A stretch of DNA of 64,000 nucleotides, from the IMG/VR virus record IMGVR_UViG_3300013101_000005, positions 1-64,000 of that record; one strand, written 5' to 3'. Below are positions 22,703 to 31,662 of this stretch, piece by piece. Source of the stretch: a virus. Numbering within the stretch: the first letter of the stretch is position 1; each line of letters begins with the position of its first letter. Below the pieces are notes generated by a model. That model was not told the origin of the DNA and ran no database searches. It worked only from the letters and a program-made list of their open reading frames with translations. The translations under genes and the position numbers were made by a program.

Positions 22703-23389
22703 TTATCTCCTAAAAACAAGCATAGGAATGCCTGTTGTAAATACACGATCAACTTTATACCCAAATTGTCCTAAGAACCCTTCAAGATCTTTTCGTTGTT
22801 GTGGTGTGGTAGCTTCTGTAGCTATAACTGGTTTGTGCTCTTGTATTAAAGACATAGCCCCCAGTAAAGCAGATAATTCACATCCCTCTATGTCAAGTTT
22901 TATGAAAGATATCCTTTCTTTAGGATCTAATTGAGAAAATAATTTATCAATAGTTGTAGCTTTTATTTTACCATCATCTAAAACCTTTATATCCTTTACA
23001 TCTACACAAGATAGCTGTGGTTGTGTTTTAGATGGGTTTAATTCAATAAACCCTTCTTTTTCCATAAGGGCATAATGTAAAAAAACAACTTTATTTTTAT
23101 TTATAAGGTTTGTTGCACAGTTCTTTTCATACAATTCATTAAAATATAAGTCAGGATCTATAGAATAGACATGCGTAGACTTACAATGATTTGCGAAGAA
23201 TATTGTGTGATTCCCTACAAAACAACCACCATCAATGTAAGACCCTTCTAAATCTAGGGATTCTATGTAACTTAAAAAAGGAAGTTCATAAAAAGTTTTA
23301 TTCCTTCTGAAATCTCTCATAAAATGAGTTTTTTCTTCTCCATAAAAAGTGTAATCTATATCTTTATATGTAAACCTAAAAGAGTTCAT
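22703..23389 (-). CDS. FkbM-family methyltransferase
   Basis: A 228-aa protein. YIDGGCFVGNHTIFFA near residue 51, VYSIDPD near 74 and FIKLDIEGCELSALLGA near 161 are the FkbM hallmarks. Family members methylate sugar or polyketide hydroxyls. It sits between a glycosyltransferase and another methyltransferase, so it probably acts on the same glycan. Confidence 0.87.
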   Translation of the reverse strand: MNSFRFTYKDIDYTFYGEEKTHFMRDFRRNKTFYELPFLSYIESLDLEGSYIDGGCFVGNHTIFFANHCKSTHVYSIDPDLYFNELYEKNCATNLINKNKVVFLHYALMEKEGFIELNPSKTQPQLSCVDVKDIKVLDDGKIKATTIDKLFSQLDPKERISFIKLDIEGCELSALLGAMSLIQEHKPVIATEATTPQQRKDLEGFLGQFGYKVDRVFTTGIPMLVFRR

Positions 23390-24317
23390 TATTACTTACC
23401 TTTCCTAACAAAGTTTGACAAACAGTTTTCCAGCCATACCTGTCATGAACAAGGGAACTTCCCTGCTCTGCTATTCTTTCTCTTTCTTCTTCGTTTTCTA
23501 AGAAGTAAATCACTTTTTCATAAAGGTCTTGATCATCTGCAAAAGTTTCAAGATGTCTGCCTACTAAAAAATCAGTATGTATCTCATTTACATCTGATGT
23601 TATAACAAAGGCTCCTGCGGCCATAGACAAGGTAACTCTGTCAGAATAGCTATCAGTTCTAGATACATTAAGTACTATCTTAGCTTGATATATTTCAGAA
23701 ACTAAATTTGCATTATAAATAGGATGGTTGGCTCCAAAATTTCCATGCCAACCTTCTCCAAAAACTTTTACATTAACACCATTATTCATTAAATAGTTTA
23801 AAGATTTAAACCTCTCTGGTGTTGGGGAACCTACAAACAAAACATCATGTTTTTTATCCATGTATTTGGGGGTGAATAAGTCTAAGTCGGCCCCTTCATT
23901 TATTTTGTAGGAGTTTGGTTGTCCATTCTCTTTAAAAAAGTCAACAACTTCCATACAAGTAGCACTTGCCACTGTACAGGCAGATGCCCGTAAGTCTGCT
24001 AGTATCATCTTTGCTGTGGTTATTGGGTCCATAAACCAATAAAATGTGTTGGCTAAACTAGTTGCTATCTGCATAGCAGTAATAGGCATTGTGTCTGTTT
24101 TGCAAAAAATAATTAAATCTAGGCCACCATTATCTTTTATAGCTTTTACGGTAGTTATAAAATCTTCTTCTAGTTTTCCTTGGTTACCGTAGTACGTTTT
24201 TAAGCGTGTTCTATAGTTATAACAAATAACCGTGTGACCTAGTTTTTTTAATGCATTTGCCATAAAGGTGTTTGTGGAATGTTCTATATCACACACACCT
24301 ACAATCATTATTTTCAT
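23376..24317 (-). CDS. GT4-like glycosyltransferase (Glyco_trans_1_2 type)
   Basis: A 313-aa protein. A GT-B fold is suggested by MIVGVCDIEHSTNTFMAN at the N-terminus, the central DVLFVGSPTPERFKSL, and near residue 230-270 RVTLSMAAGAFVITSDVNEIHTDF followed by a helical end. This is the pattern of spore-protein/CgeB-like GT4 relatives. The ATG at 24317 has TTAGGAGAG directly upstream. It overlaps the FkbM gene by 14 nt. Confidence 0.8.
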   Translation of the reverse strand: MKIMIVGVCDIEHSTNTFMANALKKLGHTVICYNYRTRLKTYYGNQGKLEEDFITTVKAIKDNGGLDLIIFCKTDTMPITAMQIATSLANTFYWFMDPITTAKMILADLRASACTVASATCMEVVDFFKENGQPNSYKINEGADLDLFTPKYMDKKHDVLFVGSPTPERFKSLNYLMNNGVNVKVFGEGWHGNFGANHPIYNANLVSEIYQAKIVLNVSRTDSYSDRVTLSMAAGAFVITSDVNEIHTDFLVGRHLETFADDQDLYEKVIYFLENEEERERIAEQGSSLVHDRYGWKTVCQTLLGKVSNNELF

Positions 24318-24334
24318 TACTCTCCTAACAGATC

Positions 24335-24757
24335 TTACCAATAACCACCAATTCCAATTGAAGTTCCAACAAGGTCATCATATGCAATTGATAAAACTAA
24401 TCCATTAATGTCCTGCTCTTTAAGAGGGAATGCCCATAGAAATTCAAATCCGACATCCCCCTCCAAATATTTATCCTTTGTAACAAACGCTGAATAGATA
24501 CCAACAAAAGCACCTTTGTATAATCTCTTGTTTATACCGAATCCAAAGTAAGTCATAATTATGTTTTCATCATTTGGTCGGAATGTCCCAAGTGTACCAG
24601 AGAGCCCAACTTCGTTCTCTGTACCTAGTTCTTGTAAGGTAACCCCAACGTATTCTCTGTCATCAAAATTGACTGAAATAGAGGTCTTGGTTTCTCCATA
24701 AACACTCACTGACCAAGCTAACATCATAATAACTAAACCAAGTAATAGTTTCTTCAT
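24335..24757 (-). CDS. Exported small beta-barrel-like protein
   Basis: A 140-aa protein with signal peptide (LLLGLVIMMLAWSVSVYG) and then alternating polar/hydrophobic strands, ending in an aromatic (GIGGYW). Size and C-terminal aromatic resemble small outer-membrane barrels or surface-located phage conversion proteins. If so, the host is Gram-negative. No family match is claimed. Confidence 0.55.
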   Translation of the reverse strand: MKKLLLGLVIMMLAWSVSVYGETKTSISVNFDDREYVGVTLQELGTENEVGLSGTLGTFRPNDENIIMTYFGFGINKRLYKGAFVGIYSAFVTKDKYLEGDVGFEFLWAFPLKEQDINGLVLSIAYDDLVGTSIGIGGYW

Positions 24758-24766
24758 TGTATTCTC

Positions 24767-25585
24767 CTATACAGCGTTTGTAAGAAGCGTCTTTCTTTTA
24801 TCTTTAGGAAGTTCTGTAAATCTACCACGATTGGGATGGCTACAATCATTACATCTCCAACGTCTATACATTCCAACTTGTGTATATTCAAATCCCTTTT
24901 TGATTAAGTTCTTAGAACCACAAGCTGTGCAACAGGGGTCACTATCACTGACGTATAAACCAAAATTAGGATGCCGTTTATCCCAAGGACGTATTTGTAA
25001 ATAAACTTCCTCTAATAAATGTACATCTTGTATATTATAATCCATCATAGTTTTCCATGCTTTAGTATCACCATTCATACACCCTATCCATAGATCAAAA
25101 TCTGTCTTATTCTTTTTACCAAGACCTAAGTATTGTCCTATATAGTCCAACTTATTTGATGTAAGACGAAATTCTCTACGTGCTGTTGTTAGGGTATCTA
25201 TAATTTTGTAAGGATCGGGTGGAGGGAAATTATGATACAAAAATCTTGCATTAACCATTGGTACATCAAATCGTGTTCCATTGTGTGCAACAACCATATC
25301 TGCTTCATTAAGTAAATCCCATAGAGGTTCTAAAAGTTTTAGATCATTTTTCTTATCTTTCTTATACATACTTTTAAAATCTGGTAACTTAAAGTTTATA
25401 ATCTTATCTTCATGTAACCATTTAGCCGCCCAACACAAAATAAATAGATCCTCTTTAATCATATCTATTGGGATATACTTTTGTCTTAGACTCCATATGT
25501 GGGTTAATACGGGGGTTGTCTCAATATCAAATACTAATATCTTAGGCCCGTCATATTTTTGTTTTGCTTTTTTACGTTTAGCCAT
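24767..25585 (-). CDS. DnaQ-like 3'-5' exonuclease with zinc ribbon
   Basis: A 272-aa protein. The DEDD exonuclease motifs are ILVFDIETTP (Exo I), VVAHNGTRFDVPMVNARF (Exo II) and YNIQDVHLLEEVY (Exo III, Tyr type). The C-terminus has a four-cysteine zinc ribbon (CCTACG...CNDC). This YprB-like RNase H-fold nuclease could process replication ends or degrade host DNA. The ATG at 25585 with AAAGG upstream is preferred over a longer frame. Confidence 0.82.
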   Translation of the reverse strand: MAKRKKAKQKYDGPKILVFDIETTPVLTHIWSLRQKYIPIDMIKEDLFILCWAAKWLHEDKIINFKLPDFKSMYKKDKKNDLKLLEPLWDLLNEADMVVAHNGTRFDVPMVNARFLYHNFPPPDPYKIIDTLTTARREFRLTSNKLDYIGQYLGLGKKNKTDFDLWIGCMNGDTKAWKTMMDYNIQDVHLLEEVYLQIRPWDKRHPNFGLYVSDSDPCCTACGSKNLIKKGFEYTQVGMYRRWRCNDCSHPNRGRFTELPKDKRKTLLTNAV

Positions 25586-26054
25586 TAGTTGCCTTTCTTT
25601 GCCTATATTGTAGAATAAACTTTCTAGTCTCATTCATATCAATCAAAGTGCCGGGACATGTTTTGTTTCTTTTCAGTTTTTCCCAAGGTGTGTCCCTGTG
25701 CCCTATTACATTTTTTAATGGTATATTATATGCATTCATTAAATCAGATACTAAAGAAGATAACAATTGTAATTGAATATCTGTCCACTCAATATGATCC
25801 CCATGCCCTGTTACACAAATACCTATACTTTTCCTGTTGAAACCATAAGCATGGGCTCCATGATAATGTAGGGGTCTTCCTAATTCTATACTAGCTGTGT
25901 CATCAAACATTGAACCAGTAATTACATAATGATACCCTATGGTTTCCCATCCATTTTCTAAGTGCCATTGTGTTATAATTTTAGCATTTGCTTTGCCTCT
26001 AAAAGCCGCTGTATGTAATACAATATGTGTTGGAAATTTCTTAAATTCTCTCAA
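25578..26054 (-). CDS. Endolysin, N-acetylmuramoyl-L-alanine amidase
   Basis: A 158-aa single-domain Amidase_2/PGRP enzyme, like T7 lysozyme. Zinc ligands are visible as His14 (IVLHTAA), His119 (VIGHRDT) and Cys133 (KTCPG); GYHYVI near 40 supplies the catalytic Tyr region and HYHGAHAYGFN the substrate groove. It cleaves the lactyl-alanine bond of peptidoglycan at lysis. There is no signal peptide, so a holin is needed; a small two-helix membrane protein is encoded two genes upstream. Confidence 0.92.
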   Translation of the reverse strand: MREFKKFPTHIVLHTAAFRGKANAKIITQWHLENGWETIGYHYVITGSMFDDTASIELGRPLHYHGAHAYGFNRKSIGICVTGHGDHIEWTDIQLQLLSSLVSDLMNAYNIPLKNVIGHRDTPWEKLKRNKTCPGTLIDMNETRKFILQYRQRKATNG

Positions 26055-26073
26055 AGGCGACTCCTATCGAAAC

Positions 26074-26099
26074 GTGGGGGTAGGAAACCCCACCCCCAC
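26074..26099. other. GC-rich hairpin; terminator-like in plus direction
   Basis: An 8-bp stem GTGGGGGT/ACCCCCAC with a 10-nt loop. On the plus strand it is followed by TATTTTTG and so resembles a terminator against rightward transcription, although the surrounding genes are leftward. In the gene direction no U-tract follows. Confidence 0.55.
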
Positions 26100-26110
26100 T
26101 ATTTTTGTGA

Positions 26111-26386
26111 TTAAAGTAGATTTGCGGCACGCCTCAACTCGTTCTTAGTTAACCAAAACAAACCAGTATCACTAATGGTACGCTTTGCCATACTACGATC
26201 ATTCTGATTTACAATAGCATCTACAGCATTCTTCCATCCACCTATGCCCGATCTAGTTGCTAATAGAGTAAAATTGGATTTGGTAGCCTTAAAACTACCA
26301 TCAATCATAAAAGTAGTGATTTCCTTCTTAGCATCTCGCTTACTAATCATATTCCTAACGCCTTTGTGCCACTTAACAGTCTTCAT
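26111..26386 (-). CDS. Hypothetical basic protein
   Basis: A 91-aa Lys/Arg-rich protein beginning MKTVKWHKGVRNMISKRDAK. The start has AAGGAG 8 nt upstream. It lies between the holin-like gene and the amidase, so a lysis-related role is possible, but no motif supports it. Confidence 0.55.
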   Translation of the reverse strand: MKTVKWHKGVRNMISKRDAKKEITTFMIDGSFKATKSNFTLLATRSGIGGWKNAVDAIVNQNDRSMAKRTISDTGLFWLTKNELRRAANLL

Positions 26387-26407
26387 ATGAGACTCCTTCA
26401 AGTTAAA

Positions 26408-26620
26408 CTATAGTTTTTTAACCTTAGTCATATCATAATTTATGCCTATGACTACTTTTCCTAGAAACTTTAAAGCAAGTTGCGTGCCAATTACAGTTAA
26501 GAGTACTGTAAAAAAGGTAGGTAGGCCAAAAAGACCCATAAATAGCATAACACCTACGGTAGTACATCCCAGCAGGAATGCGGCATACCTAAGGTAATCT
26601 GCTTTAGAAAATGTCTGCAT
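26408..26620 (-). CDS. Holin-like two-helix membrane protein
   Basis: A 70-aa protein with two hydrophobic segments (AAFLLGCTTVGVMLFMGLF and FTVLLTVIGTQLALKFLG) separated by a short turn, and a basic C-terminus (MTKVKKL). This is the size and topology of a class II holin. It lies two genes upstream of the endolysin in the same operon. The assignment is by topology and context. Confidence 0.55.
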   Translation of the reverse strand: MQTFSKADYLRYAAFLLGCTTVGVMLFMGLFGLPTFFTVLLTVIGTQLALKFLGKVVIGINYDMTKVKKL

Positions 26621-27488
26621 TTTTTATCTCCTTAATGATATTATCTATTGGTATATCTCTACATGCCCAATTATTGTATGAACTTTCATTACATTTATTC
26701 CAAGAATCCCTGTACAGACAAGGTTGACAGTCCAGCCCTGCTGTTAGTATTTTTATGGTTTTATGTAATGTTGGGTGATAACTTTTAACAGAACTGGTTG
26801 CTGTAAATAAAACTAAACCAGCTTGTTTTAGTACTGCGGCAATGTGAAATGTTCCGGTGTCATTTGATATGAAAAATTTAGCGTTCTTAATTAAAGAAGC
26901 ACTTTCTTGTATTGGTAACCCTGTTTTATTAGTACCACCACTGTACTCCTCAGGTGCCCCAATATTAGCTACAGTATATCCTTTGTCTTCCAATGTTTGT
27001 ATCAGTTCCCCCATTTTAGGGTATTTACGCCTATGCCAATAAGAGGTATTTAATAATGTACATCCATTATGGACTACAAAATCAAATTCCTCAGATTCGT
27101 CTACTTCAGGAAATTTAACATTGAATAAATCTTTAGGCAGGCTCAATCCCAAATCTGTAGCTATAGAAAGGTATACTTCTACTTCATTTGTGTATGGGGA
27201 ATATATAAATTGTTTTTGTATATCATTTATTAAGGAAGTCTCTAACCTTTCGGAATTACGAAGCACTCCCTTCGTAGTGGCTAGTTCTATTCGTCCATCA
27301 TATAATCCCTTTTTATATGTTTCTACAACTTCGGCATATTCTTTAAATATCCAAGATATTGTTTCGTTAGAACAATTACTTAGATTATATATATCTACAT
27401 CTATGCCATTGAATTTTAAAACGTTAACTAAAGGGAGAACTTGAACGCAGTTGCCCATGCCTTCTCCGACACATAATAATACTTTCAT
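26604..27488 (-). CDS. Glycosyltransferase family 9-like protein
   Basis: A 294-aa protein. KVLLCVGEGMGNCVQVLPLV at the N-terminus and LIKNAKFFISNDTGTFHIAAVL near residue 195 are the GT9 landmarks; a C-terminal Cys cluster (CQPCLYRDSWNKC...C) is present, as in several ADP-heptose transferase relatives. Second of three GT9-like genes in the window. It overlaps the holin-like gene by 17 nt. Confidence 0.82.
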   Translation of the reverse strand: MKVLLCVGEGMGNCVQVLPLVNVLKFNGIDVDIYNLSNCSNETISWIFKEYAEVVETYKKGLYDGRIELATTKGVLRNSERLETSLINDIQKQFIYSPYTNEVEVYLSIATDLGLSLPKDLFNVKFPEVDESEEFDFVVHNGCTLLNTSYWHRRKYPKMGELIQTLEDKGYTVANIGAPEEYSGGTNKTGLPIQESASLIKNAKFFISNDTGTFHIAAVLKQAGLVLFTATSSVKSYHPTLHKTIKILTAGLDCQPCLYRDSWNKCNESSYNNWACRDIPIDNIIKEIKNADIF

Positions 27489-28669
27489 TATTTGCTTCTC
27501 CAGAAGATTTTCCTAATAAAGGAACCCAGTGTCCCTTCATCCCTATGGTCATTAATTTGTTCATCAAGAACAGAATCAGCAATGACTTCCTTGTTTAAAT
27601 AAACATCATCTATAGTAGTTCCTTCTAGTGGCCCATCTAAAGTAGCAACACCACGTATACTTAGTATACCATCTGTGTTACCACTAACTAGGTGAACTTT
27701 GCCCGCAATAAATTCTATTGTTGCTTTACAATTTGGTGTATCACAATTCAAAACAGAAATACCACCAGAGTAACCACGTAAACTAAACTCAGTATCTTCC
27801 CCAGCATTCATGTCAATTGTTGGGGAGTCAAGCCCAGGAATCATTGACATAGAATGACTTAATGTATTATTTGTTCCAGCTTCTAAAATTATAGTACCAC
27901 CTAAAGCACAATCTATGCCATTAGCATGGAATCCTGTTATATCTAGTAATGTGCATTGTTCAAAATAGGCATCACCAAGCATATTACCTTGAACGCCCAT
28001 TCCTTTAACATAAAGATCTGTTGTATTATACCCATTAAAATCAAGAAGTCTAGAAACAGAGTCTGCTTTGAATTTCCATCCACTAAATATTCTATCAAGA
28101 ATTATATTCCCGTTTTGGACTCTTAATTCTGTTATACCAAACAAGCCACCTATAGTATGGGCATCCCCTAAGTTATTTACAGGCTGTGCTCTAGTCCCTA
28201 CAGGGTGTGTTATCCCCGAATATGGACTAGTAGGATCATAGTTTATAGTTCCACCGTAATCCAAATTATCAGAGATAGGACTAGGTATTTCTACATAAAC
28301 AATTTCAGCATCGGCAGGTGATATAAGTATTTTAATAGAACTTGTAAGATCATCTAAGTCAAACACAGTAGGATCAACTTCTGGATCATCAGAAATCATT
28401 TCACCATTTGTTACTATTCTAGAATCTTCATCATACGGTACTATTTTAGTGCCTTCTAACAATACCAAATACCTAGGCGTTGCTTTACCTCCACCCTTAG
28501 GAATATTTCCATAAGCTGCCATAAATGGATTATATTTTCTAAGGTCTTCTTCGGTACGTCTTTCAGTTCTGTACTCCCTATAAATATCATCTATAGGATG
28601 AAATTCAGTAACGTCTGGTAATAGATAAACTCTTCTGGCAACACCGTCCCAAGATTGGACTACAGCCAT
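27488..28669 (-). CDS. Virion structural protein, possible tail fibre component
   Basis: A 393-aa protein beginning AVVQSWDGVARRVYLLPDVT, then DDIYREYRTERR and GGGKATPRYLVLLEGTKIVP. As I recall, this N-terminal module recurs in tail or fibre-associated proteins of many phages. Residues about 180-350 are strand-rich, in the manner of a beta-helix, and could bear receptor contacts. It closes a run of structural-looking genes. Confidence 0.65.
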   Translation of the reverse strand: MAVVQSWDGVARRVYLLPDVTEFHPIDDIYREYRTERRTEEDLRKYNPFMAAYGNIPKGGGKATPRYLVLLEGTKIVPYDEDSRIVTNGEMISDDPEVDPTVFDLDDLTSSIKILISPADAEIVYVEIPSPISDNLDYGGTINYDPTSPYSGITHPVGTRAQPVNNLGDAHTIGGLFGITELRVQNGNIILDRIFSGWKFKADSVSRLLDFNGYNTTDLYVKGMGVQGNMLGDAYFEQCTLLDITGFHANGIDCALGGTIILEAGTNNTLSHSMSMIPGLDSPTIDMNAGEDTEFSLRGYSGGISVLNCDTPNCKATIEFIAGKVHLVSGNTDGILSIRGVATLDGPLEGTTIDDVYLNKEVIADSVLDEQINDHRDEGTLGSFIRKIFWRSK

Positions 28670-28678
28670 TATAAGCTC

Positions 28679-30166
28679 CTATACGTTTGTTTCCAGACCC
28701 GGTGCACAAGTAGCTGTCACAACAGCAGTTCTTGTAATAGTAAAGGTTGTCTTTTGCTGTGTTGCTATACCATCTCCTTCACACTCAAACACAATAGATT
28801 TATCCTCGCCAGCATTTAGTCCAGCTTGATCATTTGAGTCATAAGCATACGAGAATGTAATAACCGTTAGTGCACTTACATTTCCCTTAACATCTGCTGT
28901 AGCTGCATCATAAACAGTAACAGCATCTGCTGTATTAAAGTCAGTAGCATCAGCACCATCTTCGTAATAAGCATGATACCAAGCGTTTCCATCAGCAGCC
29001 GCATTAGGACCAACTGTAACCTGAACTTCAACATTGAAGGGGTACGTCTTTGTACCACCAGCATCATCAGTAAACACAACACTCTGCTGATCCGATGTTG
29101 GAATATTTTCTATAAATAATCCCAAAACATCAGCACCAGATCTAGTAACAATCTGGCCACCAGCGTTGTAGGTATACCATGTATTTACTTCACGCCCAGT
29201 AGTATCTGTTTCTGCCCCAGCATCAATGTCTGCATCGGCTTGAGCAAGAGCATCAAGATAAGCGACACATTGGTCAAGGGAACCAGGAACTGAATTAGAA
29301 AGTATCCAAGCAAAGGTACCATCGGCTTCATTAAATCCTGTTTCTACTTGTTCTGAGGTTGGGGCTAATTTAGTTAAGGCCATCCCTGTCCACGGAGATA
29401 TTTGGGAAGTGTACACATCATCTAGTGTGTAAGTTCCTGTGGTAAGGTGGACAGATTCACCAAGAGCGAAACCAGTACCATAACCACCCATCTCTGTGAT
29501 ACCAGAGTCTGCTAACTCTTTCTTATCATAGTTATTACCAAAGGTACGCACCTTTAGTGCCATGTAAGAACGAGTATCAAAATCATCAGCACCGGAATCA
29601 GTAGGAGTATTCCCTGTATCTCCAAGTACTTGTACTGCCTCATCAACAGCACCTACTTTAGCAAAGTCAGTAGTAGTACCAAAGTTCGCTAACTGGTAGT
29701 AAGGAGCAGATGTGGTGTCAATATTACCAAGTGATCTAGCACCAAAGTAAATTCTATCCACACCACCATCAATAGCACGTTCAATCCAACCAGAACCTCT
29801 AATCTTAACTCTATCATTATCAGCAAATTTTCTAGAGTTAACACACTCATAGGCACCAGCAAACTTGAATGATCCAGTAAAGTAAAAATCAAACTCACGA
29901 AGATTTTCGTCAATTCTACGTTCCTGCCTTTCAAAGGCATAAATAGCACCCATAGTGATGCCAAATTGATTTGTTAGGGGGTTTGCTTGGGATCCCCCGG
30001 CGTTAGTGAGGTCAACTGTAGCAGCTTCCTCAGCAGTAATTAATTCCATTTCACCAGCAGAAAGATCAAAATAGATATTTCCATCTGGGGAACCAGAGCG
30101 TCCTACTGTTGATTGCGCAAGCAATGTGTCGTAGTTATCTAGTCCAATTAGTTGTGCTGTTGCCAT
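28679..30166 (-). CDS. Virion structural protein
   Basis: A 495-aa, Ala/Asp/Thr-rich, acidic protein with few cysteines and long strand-like segments, as is typical of capsid- or tail-surface proteins. The DNA is less AT-rich than nearby enzymes, suggesting codon selection for high expression. It lies in an overlapping run with the genes on either side. The exact position in the virion is unknown. Confidence 0.6.
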   Translation of the reverse strand: MATAQLIGLDNYDTLLAQSTVGRSGSPDGNIYFDLSAGEMELITAEEAATVDLTNAGGSQANPLTNQFGITMGAIYAFERQERRIDENLREFDFYFTGSFKFAGAYECVNSRKFADNDRVKIRGSGWIERAIDGGVDRIYFGARSLGNIDTTSAPYYQLANFGTTTDFAKVGAVDEAVQVLGDTGNTPTDSGADDFDTRSYMALKVRTFGNNYDKKELADSGITEMGGYGTGFALGESVHLTTGTYTLDDVYTSQISPWTGMALTKLAPTSEQVETGFNEADGTFAWILSNSVPGSLDQCVAYLDALAQADADIDAGAETDTTGREVNTWYTYNAGGQIVTRSGADVLGLFIENIPTSDQQSVVFTDDAGGTKTYPFNVEVQVTVGPNAAADGNAWYHAYYEDGADATDFNTADAVTVYDAATADVKGNVSALTVITFSYAYDSNDQAGLNAGEDKSIVFECEGDGIATQQKTTFTITRTAVVTATCAPGLETNV

Positions 30167-31662
30167 TAGATATTCTCCTCTTTAGTAAGGTTTATTGTAA
30201 AAGACTTATCTTTGTTTTCTAAAGTAAAATATGTTTGGGATTCTTCATATCCGTCATGTATTATTTGTAATACGGCATCTGTATCGGAAGAATAGGTAAA
30301 GTTATATGTTTGTGTCGAGGATGCTGCATTTTCTTCTCCAGCTAAATTTACATTTCCTATAATACCCGGAGTAGCATTCTTTTCATATAGTCTCCACTCA
30401 TATCCAGTTATTCCTACACCATCTACTTCTATCTCAAACACAACCTGTTTTGTGTTTAATATTGTAACAGTCCCACCACCTGAATTGGTTGAGGTACTTA
30501 TGTTAGACACACCAGTAGCATTTATTGTTACATCTCCAGCAGAGTTATTTTCTACATCATATGTATTGTTGGTGTATGTATTATTATCATCTGCATATGT
30601 ACCGCCAGCAGTATATAAGGTAGCTACCCCATTATTAAGGAAAGTACAGTAAGAAACATTGTTTGTCCCTGTTGGGAAGACTAACCCGTTGTCCCCTGTA
30701 GTATCTGAAACTATATTTGTAATAAATTCAGCTAAGTCAGGATATATTTCACCACAACTATTAAAAGTATTTGTTGTAACGTAATGCCCTGAATCATTAC
30801 TGAAATAGATTTCTCTTCCTTGTGCTATTGCCGCCCCTGATAGGGTAAAATCATTTATATTTGAATCTGTAAAATCTAATGAAAAAGAGGCTCCCGCTGC
30901 TTTTATAGAACCACTCTTAAATACAAAATCTGTAGTTCCTGTTGAATTTCCAGCTACAGCTATTTTGTACAAAGTACTTTTTACATTTTTATCTGTAAAT
31001 TTTACATCTACATTAGAGTCTGTATAATAACAATTAGCTGTGGAAACTGTGTCCCCTAATTCAAGTGCTCCTGATAAAAAATAGACTCCTTCAAATTTTT
31101 CAACAATACCATAACCATTTGCAATGTCGTCTAAAAATATTTCTTCCATTCCAAAATATTCACTAGCTGCTGATTCTGCTTGTAAGCCATCTCCGTACCT
31201 CATATAATCTACCCAAGTATTAATAACACGTTTCGCACTACCAGTTAAAGCAAACTCAACACCAATACGATCAACTGAGGCTGTGTTTACAGTACCAGAA
31301 TCTGGGGTAGATTCTGTATATACACAAATATTTAGCCAACCACCGGCATATGTATCTTTCCCTGCGATATTCCAATATGCTGTATTTGCCCCATCATACA
31401 TAAAGAATCTAAGCCCGCCTAGGGCTTTTGTTTCCATTAAACCATAAACACCAGTAGTTACCCACATACGTATATGTTCTTCAGAATAATCCTGATTTGT
31501 CATACTAAAGTAAATTTGTGTACCATTATTACGAACAATAAAAGATACAGAATTATTCCCCTCTTTTAAAACCTCAGAATCAAGGGCAGGAGTAGGGCCT
31601 GTCCACCCTGTTACTGTTTCAGCATCGGCAATTGTTGTTAAATTAGCAGTAATAGTTGCCAT
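30166..31662 (-). CDS. Beta-rich virion or adhesin protein
   Basis: A 498-aa protein. The first 160 residues are jelly-roll-like (strand-rich, single Trp-Val-Thr turns). Residues about 190-400 show short repeating strands with Asn ladders (SYCTFLNNGV, TYTNNTYDVENN), as in right-handed beta-helices of phage adhesins. The C-terminus is a small Ig-like module (VVFEIEVDGVGITGYEWRLYE). A tail fibre or tailspike-like role is inferred. Confidence 0.6.
   Translation of the reverse strand: MATITANLTTIADAETVTGWTGPTPALDSEVLKEGNNSVSFIVRNNGTQIYFSMTNQDYSEEHIRMWVTTGVYGLMETKALGGLRFFMYDGANTAYWNIAGKDTYAGGWLNICVYTESTPDSGTVNTASVDRIGVEFALTGSAKRVINTWVDYMRYGDGLQAESAASEYFGMEEIFLDDIANGYGIVEKFEGVYFLSGALELGDTVSTANCYYTDSNVDVKFTDKNVKSTLYKIAVAGNSTGTTDFVFKSGSIKAAGASFSLDFTDSNINDFTLSGAAIAQGREIYFSNDSGHYVTTNTFNSCGEIYPDLAEFITNIVSDTTGDNGLVFPTGTNNVSYCTFLNNGVATLYTAGGTYADDNNTYTNNTYDVENNSAGDVTINATGVSNISTSTNSGGGTVTILNTKQVVFEIEVDGVGITGYEWRLYEKNATPGIIGNVNLAGEENAASSTQTYNFTYSSDTDAVLQIIHDGYEESQTYFTLENKDKSFTINLTKEENI

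Noticed and set aside
29689-29964. 91-residue Leu-rich minus-strand frame that could pass for a membrane protein
   Set aside because: Alternate frame within a structural gene; hydrophobicity results from T-rich second positions.
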